A stretch of 43,194 bases of DNA from Eubacteriales bacterium (GTDB lineage Bacteria > Bacillota > Clostridia > Lachnospirales > Lachnospiraceae). A program made the translations under genes and the position numbers. This document shows positions 17,728 to 26,468 of the stretch, piece after piece. Under the pieces are notes generated by a model. That model searched no databases and was not told where the DNA came from. It was given only the letters and a program-made list of their open reading frames with translations. Location of the stretch: assembly GCA_030536855.1 (NCBI GenBank), contig JAUNPK010000022.1, forward strand, positions 1 to 43,194, given 5' to 3'. Each line of letters starts with the position of its first letter. Position 1 is the stretch's first letter.

Positions 17728-17746
17728 TTAAAAAGGAGATGATTTA

Positions 17747-18934
17747 ATGGATTCCACATTAAAAAGAACCTGGGCAGAAATAGATCTTGATGCTTTGGCT
17801 CACAATTACAAAACATTGAAGGAACGAATCGGAAAAGACGTTAAATTTTTAGGTGTTGTAAAAGCTGATGCTTACGGTCACGGTTCTGTCCGGGTAAGCA
17901 GATTATTACAGAGTCTGGGTGCTGACTATCTTGCGGTCAGCAGTATTGACGAAGCTGTTGAACTTCGTCTCAACAACATTACTATGCCCATACTTATTCT
18001 TGGACATACTCCAAGAGAACAGGTTGCAAATCTTATTAAATACAATATTACCCAGGCTGTCACATGTAAGGCAAAAGCCATAGAATACAGCGAAGAAGCT
18101 GTTAAATGTCATGGCATCCTTAAGATACACATCAAGGTAGACACAGGTATGTCCCGTTTGGGATACCTCTGTGACGGAGACTATTTTAACACAGGTGTTG
18201 AAGGTATCTGTGAAGGCTGCTCTCTTCCGGGACTTGATGCTGAAGGTATATTTACACATTTTGCAGTATCAGATGAACCCGGAGATGAATGCAAAGCTTA
18301 CACAGAGCATCAATTTAAGCTTTTTACTGATGTTATTAATGCTGTTGAAGAAAAACTGGGACAGAAATTCCTGATTCGTCATTGCGCCAATACCGGTGCA
18401 GTTGCAAAATATAAAGATACATGGCTTGATATGGTAAGACCCGGATTATTACTGTATGGTTATGGGGAATTTGCCGGTGAGCTGGGACTTAAACCGGTTA
18501 TGTCGTTAATGTCTACTGTAAGTACAATTAAGATATACCCTGCCGGAACAGCCATCAGCTACGGTGGTATTTTTAAAACAGACAGAAAAACCAGAATCGG
18601 CGTACTCCCTTATGGATATGCTGACGGATTTTTCAGATGCCTCTCCAACCGGTGCGAGATTATGACAAAAGCAGGACCTGCTAAACAAAGGGGCAAAATA
18701 TGCATGGATATGTGTATGATAGACCTTACTGATATGCCCTCTGTAGATGTGGGAAGTGAAGTTGAAATATTTGGAAAAAATAATTCTATAAATGATTTAG
18801 CTGCACTTGCAGGAACTATTCCTTATGAGCTTACTTGTGCAGTAAGTAAAAGAGTTCCAAGAATATATATCCGTGACGGTGAAGTTGTTGAAAAAGAGCT
18901 TTTACTTAGAAACGGAGAATCCGCAGGCAGATAA
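17747..18934 (+). CDS. alr: Alanine racemase
   Basis: A PLP enzyme interconverting L- and D-alanine for peptidoglycan synthesis. The PLP lysine is Lys39 in FLGVVKADAYGHG, and the second catalytic base is Tyr272 in GTAISYGGIF. Other family marks are HIKVDTGMSRLG, RHCANTGAV, DMVRPGLLLYGYG and GKICMDMCMIDLTD. Length is 395 residues, normal for the family. A strong SD (AAAAGGAG) precedes ATG. It follows the PIG-L gene by 19 nt and is followed by a bidirectional terminator. In many Firmicutes alr neighbours mazEF; here mazF is about 4 kb away on the other strand. Confidence 0.97.
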   Translation: MDSTLKRTWAEIDLDALAHNYKTLKERIGKDVKFLGVVKADAYGHGSVRVSRLLQSLGADYLAVSSIDEAVELRLNNITMPILILGHTPREQVANLIKYNITQAVTCKAKAIEYSEEAVKCHGILKIHIKVDTGMSRLGYLCDGDYFNTGVEGICEGCSLPGLDAEGIFTHFAVSDEPGDECKAYTEHQFKLFTDVINAVEEKLGQKFLIRHCANTGAVAKYKDTWLDMVRPGLLLYGYGEFAGELGLKPVMSLMSTVSTIKIYPAGTAISYGGIFKTDRKTRIGVLPYGYADGFFRCLSNRCEIMTKAGPAKQRGKICMDMCMIDLTDMPSVDVGSEVEIFGKNNSINDLAALAGTIPYELTCAVSKRVPRIYIRDGEVVEKELLLRNGESAGR

Positions 18935-19006
18935 AGATTTCTCAAAGGAATAAAGATTCTTCATAGATTTACAAATTAAGAAACCTGCGCCGCCAGGCAC
19001 ATAGCT

Positions 19007-19050
19007 AAAAAAGCAGATACAGGTCAATTAAAACCTGCATCTGCTTTTTT
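19007..19050. terminator. Bidirectional terminator between alr and ilvC
   Basis: AAAAAAGCAGATACAGGT (19007-19024) pairs with ACCTGCATCTGCTTTTTT (19033-19050) with one mismatch. A-run and T-run flank the stem, so it works for both converging genes. Confidence 0.92.
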
Positions 19051-19089
19051 ATCATAACATATTTCATATCAGTATGATATATATCAAAA

Positions 19090-20148
<1,059 letters not shown>

Positions 20149-20640
20149 TTATTTTAAACTTGCAGCACCACGCGCAAGACCTGTTATTCCGGTTCTTGCC
20201 AGTTCTGTAATTTTAAAACCATCCATTAATTCAATAAATGAATTAACCTTGCTTTGACTTCCTGTCAATGATATTATCAAAGATTCCTTTGAAACATCAA
20301 CAATGTTAGCTCTGTAAATATCCACCATTGTTGTAATCTGCTGTCTTTCTTCCGGACTGCATTGTACCTTAATCAGCACTAGTTCTCTGCATACAGAATC
20401 ATCATTAGGAAGTTCAACAATTTCCTTAACATCAATAAGCTTGTTAAGCTGCTTTTCAATCTGTTCCAGGACTTCCTCATCACCGGTTACAGTGATTGTC
20501 ATTCTTGAATACTTTGGGTCTAAAGTTTCTCCCACTGTCAAACTGTCTATGTTGTATCCTCTGCGGCTAAATAAACCTGCAACACGGCTCAAAACACCTG
20601 ATGAATTGTCTACAAGAATTGAAAATACTGCTCTTCTCAT
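20149..20640 (-). CDS. ilvN: Acetolactate synthase small (regulatory) subunit
   Basis: The regulatory subunit giving valine feedback control of acetohydroxyacid synthase. It has an N-terminal ACT domain (RRAVFSILVDNSSGVLSRVA, GLFSRRGYNIDSLTVGETLD) and the C-terminal small-subunit domain (RELVLIKVQCSPEERQQI, SLTGSQSKVNSFIELM, ARTGITGLARG). Related proteins begin at MRR..S.LV.N, matching the ATG at 20638-20640, which has an SD-like GAAAGG upstream. The longer frame starting at 20748 would overlap the promoter. Length is 163 residues. The catalytic subunit ilvB is not adjacent; ilvC follows. Confidence 0.95.
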   Translation of the reverse strand: MRRAVFSILVDNSSGVLSRVAGLFSRRGYNIDSLTVGETLDPKYSRMTITVTGDEEVLEQIEKQLNKLIDVKEIVELPNDDSVCRELVLIKVQCSPEERQQITTMVDIYRANIVDVSKESLIISLTGSQSKVNSFIELMDGFKITELARTGITGLARGAASLK

Positions 20641-20719
20641 ATCTTTCTGCCTTTCATGGTAACTAACTCTGTTTTCCATAACAAAACCTAACCAGTTTCC
20701 TATAATAAAATCATCCATT

Positions 20720-20748
20720 ATTTTAGCAATTGACACACTTGTTGTCAA
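20720..20748 (-). promoter_or_regulatory. ilvNC promoter with inverted repeat
   Basis: Minus-strand TTGACA (20743-20748), 17-nt spacer, TAAAAT (20720-20725). The -35 box overlaps the end of the upstream ABC ATPase gene. TTGACA-ACAAGTG-TGTCAA is an inverted repeat across the -35 and spacer and may be an operator. Confidence 0.75.
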
Positions 20749-21308
20749 CCGACAACCATTACTGTCCCACCTAATTTTTTTGCATCATTAATATCATGGG
20801 TTGTAATGATTAAAGTTCTATTATTAGCTCTCTCAATTATGTATTTTATGGCCTTGTCTTTATTTACTTCATCCAGGCCGGCAAAGGGCTCGTCCATAAT
20901 CACCACCTGTGAGTCTGCCATCATTGCCCTTACAATTTCCACCCTTCTTTGCATTCCGCCACTTAATTCTTCACACTTTTTATATATACTGTCCTCATCA
21001 AGAAGTATGCATAACTCCTTCTCGATACTTTTTTTATCAGGATTATGCTGAATCATCTTAATATTAGTCACAGGAGTAAGATGTTTCACCAGCCTGTTTT
21101 CCTGAAACACAACAGATATGCTGTCATCATTTTTGATACTTCCTTCATCCGGAATTTCAAGTCCCATAAGAAGTCGCAGCAATGTTGTTTTTCCTGAACC
21201 TGATTTTCCCATAACACAGGTTATTTCCCCACCTTTAAATATATGAGATACATTTTGCAAAATATATTTATCATTGTATTGTTTTGAAACATTTGAAATT
21301 TCAATCAT
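20745..21308 (-). CDS. ABC transporter ATP-binding protein (nitrate/sulfonate/taurine type)
   Basis: A short (187 residues) ABC ATPase: Walker A GKSGSGKTTLL (residues about 34-44), a Q-loop VVFQENRL, signature LSGGMQRRVEIVRAM, Walker B VVIMDEPFAGLD and the switch histidine in IITTHD. The sequence stops soon after the H-loop, so it is nearer the core domain than the usual 240-260 residues. It follows the permease gene by about 24 nt. The pair resembles SsuBC/TauBC or ThiXYZ-type importers. No substrate-binding protein is adjacent; the lipoprotein at 35780-36808 is a candidate partner. The substrate is unknown. Confidence 0.93.
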   Translation of the reverse strand: MIEISNVSKQYNDKYILQNVSHIFKGGEITCVMGKSGSGKTTLLRLLMGLEIPDEGSIKNDDSISVVFQENRLVKHLTPVTNIKMIQHNPDKKSIEKELCILLDEDSIYKKCEELSGGMQRRVEIVRAMMADSQVVIMDEPFAGLDEVNKDKAIKYIIERANNRTLIITTHDINDAKKLGGTVMVVG

Positions 21309-21332
21309 AAATCTGCCATACCTCTTTTACTC

Positions 21333-22082
21333 TCATCTGCTTAATAACAAATACAACCCCTTTGATAAAGCAAGTACAATTTTCTCAAATAATGCACTGA
21401 CCACTATGACCACCAGACTCCATGCAAAAAGCTCTGCAGAAAGGAGATATATTTTGGCATAATACATACTTGTACCTATAGTGTTGGAAACCAGACCAAT
21501 AACCTCTGCTGAAATCCCAGCCTTAAAGCACATTCCCAAAGACATTTTTAACTGTGAAACTACATAAGGGTAACTTTCAGGAAAGAAAATATATCTTACC
21601 TGATTTATTTTTTTCATTCTGTATACCTTGGCAAACTCCATAAGTTTTCTGTCAGTGTTTCTGATGCCTTCTCTCACGCCGTTGGTAATCATTGGAATAA
21701 CCACCATAGCTGTGATTATAGTTGATACTTTCTTAGAACCAAACCACATAAGAAGTAATATTACAAAAGCCGCCACAGGAAGGGATTTCATAAGTTGCAG
21801 GGGCAAAGCAATAAACTCTTCAAAAATCTTAATTTTACCTGCCAGCATACCCAGTATGATTCCTATGGCAAGACCTATAAAAAAACCACCTCCGATATTA
21901 CACAGACTGTGTAACAGCGTTTTATAAAAATCCCATGTGGTTAACATTTCAAAAAGTGTCCTTAATACAGTAACAGGACTTGCAAGCAAAAGCTCAAGTC
22001 CTGTTAACATACTGGCTGTCTGCCATATTAAAATCCAGATAAGCACTATAAAAAATCTTCTAATTAGTTTTATTCTCATCAT
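21333..22082 (-). CDS. ABC transporter permease (SsuC/TauC-like)
   Basis: An inner-membrane permease with about six membrane helices (first at about residues 8-28) and the BPD_transp_1 ATPase-coupling loop near EGIRNTDRKLMEFAKVYRMK and the downstream FPESYPYVVSQLKMSLGMCF. It starts inside the end of the upstream CorC-like gene; candidate ATGs at 22091, 22082 and 22079 all overlap it. I chose 22082 because of SD AAAGAG upstream, giving 249 residues. The overlap implies translational coupling. It is the membrane partner of the adjacent ATPase and likely imports a small organosulfur, nitrogen or pyrimidine-type solute (inference from family). Confidence 0.9.
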   Translation of the reverse strand: MMRIKLIRRFFIVLIWILIWQTASMLTGLELLLASPVTVLRTLFEMLTTWDFYKTLLHSLCNIGGGFFIGLAIGIILGMLAGKIKIFEEFIALPLQLMKSLPVAAFVILLLMWFGSKKVSTIITAMVVIPMITNGVREGIRNTDRKLMEFAKVYRMKKINQVRYIFFPESYPYVVSQLKMSLGMCFKAGISAEVIGLVSNTIGTSMYYAKIYLLSAELFAWSLVVIVVSALFEKIVLALSKGLYLLLSR

Positions 22083-22962
22083 GCTCTTCATTCTCTTTGT
22101 CTTTAATCGGTGTAGCCAATACCTTTGCAACCATTTTATTCTCTACAGAAAGTATCTTGAAAATATACCCATTACATTCTGTTTCAAACTGTTCATCCTT
22201 CTCAGGAATCTTTCCAAGCTTATATATGATATAACCGTTTATTGTATCAATATCCTCACAGTCAAACTTTATATTCAGCTTATCCTCTATGTCTTCAAGC
22301 ATAGTCTGACCATTCATTTCATAAGTGCCATCACTATTAGCTTTTACCTGTTCTTCTTCATCGTCGTACTCATCAAGAATATTTCCAACAATTTCTTCCA
22401 ATATATCTTCCATGGTAATTATACCTGTGGTCTGACCATACTCATCAACCACTATTGCCATGTGATTTTTCTTTGACTGCATCTCCTTAAACAGAAGGCT
22501 TATGTTGCGTGTTTCAGGTATACAGTAAGGATCAAACATTATCTGGTTCTTAACCTGAAAAAGTTTCTTATCCCTGTTACTTTCTTCAACATAAAGTTTA
22601 AGTAAATCCCTGATATGTAGTACTCCTATTATATTGTCAAGATCACCATCAAACACCGGGTATCTGGAGTAATTCTCCTCCATAACAATGTCAAAGGCTT
22701 CTTTGACAGTAATACTGCTGTCAAGGGCAATGATATGTTTTCTGTGGGTCATAACATCCTCTGCCTTCTTCTCCCCCAGTTCAAAGATATTGCCGATCAT
22801 CTCTGCTTCGCTCTCAGCAATCACACCGTTCTCATGGCTTTCATTGACCATATCCATTATTTCTTCTGTTACATCTTCTTCCCGTTTTCCTTTGCCTGCC
22901 AGTTTTCTGATCAGACCTGAAAACAGTCCTTCATTCCCATCCGCGGGATGGCCATCGTTCAT
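22060..22962 (-). CDS. CBS-domain protein, CorC/HlyC type
   Basis: A 300-residue soluble protein with paired CBS domains (VMTHRKHIIALDSSITVKEA, YSRYPVFDGDLDNIIGVLHI, IPETRNISLLFKEMQSKKNH, VVDEYGQTTGIITMEDILEE) and a C-terminal CorC_HlyC domain (about residues 215-290). It lacks the N-terminal DUF21 membrane domain found in full CNNM/hemolysin-like proteins, so it is CorC-like. Such proteins are linked to magnesium or cobalt handling in other bacteria. The ATG at 22960-22962 has the SD GAAAGG; a longer frame without SD was set aside. It follows mazF and overlaps the ABC permease start. Confidence 0.9.
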   Translation of the reverse strand: MNDGHPADGNEGLFSGLIRKLAGKGKREEDVTEEIMDMVNESHENGVIAESEAEMIGNIFELGEKKAEDVMTHRKHIIALDSSITVKEAFDIVMEENYSRYPVFDGDLDNIIGVLHIRDLLKLYVEESNRDKKLFQVKNQIMFDPYCIPETRNISLLFKEMQSKKNHMAIVVDEYGQTTGIITMEDILEEIVGNILDEYDDEEEQVKANSDGTYEMNGQTMLEDIEDKLNIKFDCEDIDTINGYIIYKLGKIPEKDEQFETECNGYIFKILSVENKMVAKVLATPIKDKENEEHDENKTN

Positions 22963-23034
22963 GTCTTTTTTCCTTTCAATGTCAAGTTTATAAAATATAT
23001 AACACTTACACAAATAAGTATTGTAGTAAGCATA

Positions 23035-23388
23035 TCACAAATCCTCATTCATCTCAAGACTTACACTCAAAGCCTTATTAACCTGATGAATTATATCGTT
23101 GTCTAAATGACAAACTTTATCCTTAAGGCGCTTTTTATCTATAGTTCTCAACTGTTCCAAAAGAATAACAGAATCCTTTACAATGTCATAATGGCAGGCA
23201 TCAATTTCCACATGAGTTGGCAATTTTGCCTTGTTCATTTTGGACGTTATCGCCGCACATATAACCGTAGGACTATGTTTATTCCCTGTATCATTTTGAA
23301 TTATGAGAACAGGTCTTATTCCTCCCTGTTCCGAACCTACCACCGGTCTTAAATCTGCATAAAATATATCTCCACGTTTAATTACCAC
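23035..23388 (-). CDS. mazF: MazF/EndoA-type mRNA endoribonuclease toxin
   Basis: A PemK/MazF family ribonuclease of 117 residues: [20 protein letters not shown] followed by [11 protein letters not shown], then VICAAITSK and a C-terminal segment with [15 protein letters not shown]. These are the conserved family blocks, including the Arg and Thr/Ser active-site region. The start is GTG at 23386-23388, with SD GGGAG 10 nt upstream, matching the usual MIVKRGD N-terminus; the earlier GTG has no SD space. The 85-nt gap after nnr holds no antitoxin frame, so a MazE/EndoAI partner is absent here. It sits in the nnr-mazF-corC run. Confidence 0.94.
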   Translation of the reverse strand: MVIKRGDIFYADLRPVVGSEQGGIRPVLIIQNDTGNKHSPTVICAAITSKMNKAKLPTHVEIDACHYDIVKDSVILLEQLRTIDKKRLKDKVCHLDNDIIHQVNKALSVSLEMNEDL

Positions 23389-23473
23389 AATCTTCACACT
23401 CCCAAAGCATCTACTTATCTTGTCTAACTTAAGTATTGCCAGGCTTTCCGGTGTGTATTCAATTTTTTTCGTT

Positions 23474-24976
23474 TTATTTGATTACTTCTTTGATGTATCT
23501 TGCAATATCTGTTGCTGTCATGCTTACACTTCCGCAGTATTCTGCGGCTTTGTCTCCTGCCTTTCCATGTATAAATGTACCCAGACAGGCGGAATCAAAG
23601 CAGCCCATTCCCGTGGCCAGAAGTCCCGTAATAATTCCCGTAAGGACGTCACCTGAACCACCTGTTGCCATTCCATCGTTACCTGAACAGTTTATATAAA
23701 CTCTTTCCCCATCTGTAACCACTGTTCTTGCATCTTTAAGAACACATATAAGATGATGTTCCCTGGCATAATTCACTGCGGTAGATATAATATTCTTTTT
23801 TATTTCAGGTATGGAAATTCCGGTAAGTCTGGACATTTCTCCAATGTGAGGAGTAATTATTGCATTAGAATCCCCTTCCCTGGTTTCTATTGTCATTTTA
23901 TCCCTTGCAATAATATTCAAAGCATCTGCATCGAATACTCTCACAATATCTGCTTTTTTTGCAACCTCCAGTGTTAATCTCTCCGCCCTTTTGTCCGTTG
24001 AAAGTCCCGGTCCTATGGCTACACATGTCGCCCAAGGTAAAGAACCCTCCAGAAGCAGGGATGCATTTTCACCGGAACATGTATCATCATAAGTTGATAT
24101 AAGGCACTCCGGAACATGTATCAATAAAGGCTCCTTATTGTCCATATGTGTAAGTACCTTTACCAGTCCCGTACCCATATTATAAGCAGCCTTTCCTGCA
24201 AGAATGGCAGCCCCTCCACATCCTGACGAGCCTGCTACTACCAGTGCTTTTCCAAATGTTCCTTTATTGCCGTCTCGCTGTCTTACAGGCAATCTCTTAA
24301 TATCTTCATCTTCATAGACAAAAATTTCTTTCAACTCTTCATAAAATGGAGCAAAGCCAATATTTTTAATAATAACCTCTCCGCAATATGCAGTTCCCGG
24401 ATAAAGTATCATACCCAACTTTTCATATCCAAATGTCACAGTAATATCTGCCTTGACGCAACATCCCATAATTCTGCCATCAGTAGCATTTACACCTGTA
24501 GGAATATCCACTGCAACAACTGTACTGCCTTTTTCAGATGCACTGTTGATTAGTTCCACGATATCCTTATATTTTCCTTCTACATTTCTTGACAAGCCGT
24601 TTCCAAATACCGCATCTACAATTACATCATAATTATCAAATAATGGCTTACTAATACATTCTATGCCAAGATTTTCAATTATGTTCAATTGTACACGGTA
24701 TTCTGATGTTGTATTGCCTTCTCCTACCGTGTAAACGTCAGTATTTATATCCTTTTCCGTTAACTGTCTTGCAACTGCCAGACCGTCAGCTCCATTATTT
24801 CCCGTGCCACAAACGCATAAAATCTTGGAGTTGGTGCCAACATGCACCTTCTCCAAGATTGTCTCAGTTACACATAAAGCTGCCCTTTCCATCAAAACCA
24901 TGGAAGGTATGCCCACTTGTTTAATTGAATATTCGTCCACTGCCTTCATTGATGCAGCATCCACAACATATCTCAT
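23474..24976 (-). CDS. nnr: Bifunctional NAD(P)H-hydrate repair enzyme (epimerase + ADP-dependent dehydratase)
   Basis: Repairs damaged NADHX/NADPHX. The N-terminal epimerase domain (about residues 1-215) has [18 protein letters not shown] and [14 protein letters not shown]. The C-terminal dehydratase domain (about 225-500) has [20 protein letters not shown], the AIGPGLS motif, [13 protein letters not shown] and the catalytic loop [20 protein letters not shown]. The ATG at 24974-24976 has the SD GGAG; a start four codons earlier lacks one. Length is 500 residues, normal for the fused form. It lies between a coiled-coil hypothetical gene and mazF, as part of a compact minus-strand run. Confidence 0.95.
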   Translation of the reverse strand: MRYVVDAASMKAVDEYSIKQVGIPSMVLMERAALCVTETILEKVHVGTNSKILCVCGTGNNGADGLAVARQLTEKDINTDVYTVGEGNTTSEYRVQLNIIENLGIECISKPLFDNYDVIVDAVFGNGLSRNVEGKYKDIVELINSASEKGSTVVAVDIPTGVNATDGRIMGCCVKADITVTFGYEKLGMILYPGTAYCGEVIIKNIGFAPFYEELKEIFVYEDEDIKRLPVRQRDGNKGTFGKALVVAGSSGCGGAAILAGKAAYNMGTGLVKVLTHMDNKEPLLIHVPECLISTYDDTCSGENASLLLEGSLPWATCVAIGPGLSTDKRAERLTLEVAKKADIVRVFDADALNIIARDKMTIETREGDSNAIITPHIGEMSRLTGISIPEIKKNIISTAVNYAREHHLICVLKDARTVVTDGERVYINCSGNDGMATGGSGDVLTGIITGLLATGMGCFDSACLGTFIHGKAGDKAAEYCGSVSMTATDIARYIKEVIK

Positions 24977-25005
24977 AACATACTCCATTCCAGCTTATGC
25001 TTATA

Positions 25006-25635
25006 TCAATTATTCATATTGTTCCCATTATTTTCGTTATTTTCATTAATCCTATCAAGTTCGGTACAGGCATCGGCTCCGAAAATATCATGCATATAGG
25101 AATACACTTTCTCATTTACCGCTTCTTTATCCTGTTTGATAAGAATATTCTTTTTCAATTTCACCCTTGTGGCATTAATCCACTTATCAAGAACCTGAAT
25201 ATCTTCCTTGTTGGTATTGAGTCTATCATAACAAACCTTTAAAGTTTCCACTACAAGTTTCTGGTTAGCTCTGGCAAGTTCTCTGGGGATATCAAGGGAT
25301 TCGTCTTCAAGGGCAGCAATCTTATCCTTCGCTTCCTGAATAAGCCTCTGGCTCTGGTTCATGTTTTTCTTTTTCTTGTCGCTGTTATCATCATCCTCCA
25401 TGTTATCAACCACTTCCTGAATAAGCTGTTGCTTTAATTTCTTCAATTCCTTTATATCATTATTAACCTGCCCCTGTTTCTTTAGAAGCTCGTTAACTTC
25501 CTTCTCCCAATACCTTATCTCGTCAGTCTTAACCTTCTCTGTAATAAGATGGTACCATCTCTCATCCAGGGTAAGTATTGGAATATTCTTAAATGCGTCA
25601 TTATCTTTAATGGATTCGTATGTAATCTCTGACAC
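25006..25635 (-). CDS. Conserved-looking coiled-coil protein of unknown function
   Basis: A 209-residue cytoplasmic protein I do not recognise. It begins SEITYESIKDNDAFKNIPIL and TLDERWYHLI, then has a charged coiled-coil region (about residues 42-135, with NDIKELKKLKQQLIQE and an acidic-basic patch EDDDNSDKKKK). A further helical part (LVVETLKVCYDRLNTNKEDI, VLDKWINATRVKLKKNI) and an Asn-rich tail follow. No signal peptide or membrane helix is seen. It lies 76 nt after rex and 29 nt before nnr, in the same orientation, so co-transcription with the redox-controlled rex operon is likely. Confidence 0.75.
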   Translation of the reverse strand: MSEITYESIKDNDAFKNIPILTLDERWYHLITEKVKTDEIRYWEKEVNELLKKQGQVNNDIKELKKLKQQLIQEVVDNMEDDDNSDKKKKNMNQSQRLIQEAKDKIAALEDESLDIPRELARANQKLVVETLKVCYDRLNTNKEDIQVLDKWINATRVKLKKNILIKQDKEAVNEKVYSYMHDIFGADACTELDRINENNENNGNNMNN

Positions 25636-25711
25636 TCTTCATACCTCCCTGCCGGAATCATTGAATAAATATATAAATATCAACAAACATATCAGTAGAT
25701 ATTACATTCTG

Positions 25712-26344
25712 TTATTTTTTATTGGCAATTGTATAGGAAAGTCTCATAAGACTCTCAGATAAATGCACATTTTCAACAATCACATCATCTGCCAGATTAA
25801 GATCTGTATGGGCAAAATTCCATATAGCCTTGATTCCTGCATCAGCTACAATTTTCCCAACTTCTTTGGCTGCCTGTTTAGGAATTGTAAGTGCTACAAT
25901 TTCGATATCATTATCTTTAATAAAATCCGTAAGTTCATCCATCATACGGATTTTTATTCCCCTGATTTCTTCACCCTTTAAATCAGCATTATCATCAAAT
26001 ACACCGCAGATAATAAAACCTCTTTTTTCAAAATCGGCATAGTTGACAATAGCTCTGCCAAGATTTCCTGCTCCAATGATAATCATGTTATGATTTCTGT
26101 CTATGCCCAGAATCTTCCCAATTTCGTCATACAGATACTTTACATTATAACCATATCCCTGCTGTCCAAATCCTCCGAAATTATTAAGATCCTGTCTTAT
26201 CTGAGACGCAGTTACCTTCATCTTAATACTTAAATCCTTTGATGAAATTCTCTGAACTCCGCTCTCTATAAGTTCACCCAAGTATCTGTAATATCTTGGA
26301 AGCCTTCTAATTACAGCAGATGAAATCTTTTTATCTTCCTCCAT
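25712..26344 (-). CDS. rex: Redox-sensing transcriptional repressor Rex
   Basis: An NADH/NAD-responsive repressor of fermentation and anaerobic genes. The N-terminal winged helix (AVIRRLPRYYRYLGELIESG, RISSKDLSIKMKVTASQIRQ, DLNNFGGFGQQGYGYNVKYL) is followed by a Rossmann domain (MIIIGAGNLGRAIVNYADFE) that binds the nucleotide. The ATG at 26342-26344 has the SD AGGAGG; the longer frame to 26389 lacks one. Length is 210 residues, normal. A Rex-like operator overlaps its promoter, so autoregulation is expected. It heads the run rex-hypothetical-nnr-mazF-corC-permease-ATPase. Confidence 0.97.
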   Translation of the reverse strand: MEEDKKISSAVIRRLPRYYRYLGELIESGVQRISSKDLSIKMKVTASQIRQDLNNFGGFGQQGYGYNVKYLYDEIGKILGIDRNHNMIIIGAGNLGRAIVNYADFEKRGFIICGVFDDNADLKGEEIRGIKIRMMDELTDFIKDNDIEIVALTIPKQAAKEVGKIVADAGIKAIWNFAHTDLNLADDVIVENVHLSESLMRLSYTIANKK

Positions 26345-26427
26345 CAAGTCGCCTCCTAATCTTTTTGTATATCCAATCTTAAATTTCATCCGTTTCTTGT
26401 ACTCATACTAAGAAGCAGTTACATACA

Positions 26428-26462
26428 CTGTTAATTGTATAACAATATTATCCAAAAGTAAA
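26428..26462 (-). promoter_or_regulatory. rex promoter overlapped by a putative Rex operator
   Basis: Minus-strand TTTACT (26457-26462), 17-nt spacer and TACAAT (26434-26439) form a promoter. The 18-bp TTGTTATACAATTAACAG (26428-26445) matches the Rex site consensus TTGTTAANNNNTTAACAA at nearly all fixed positions and covers the -10 box. Confidence 0.7.
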
Positions 26463-26468
26463 GAAACC

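Noticed and set aside
20641-20748. N-terminal extension of ilvN
   Set aside because: The extension would overlap the promoter, and homologous subunits start at the later MRR site.
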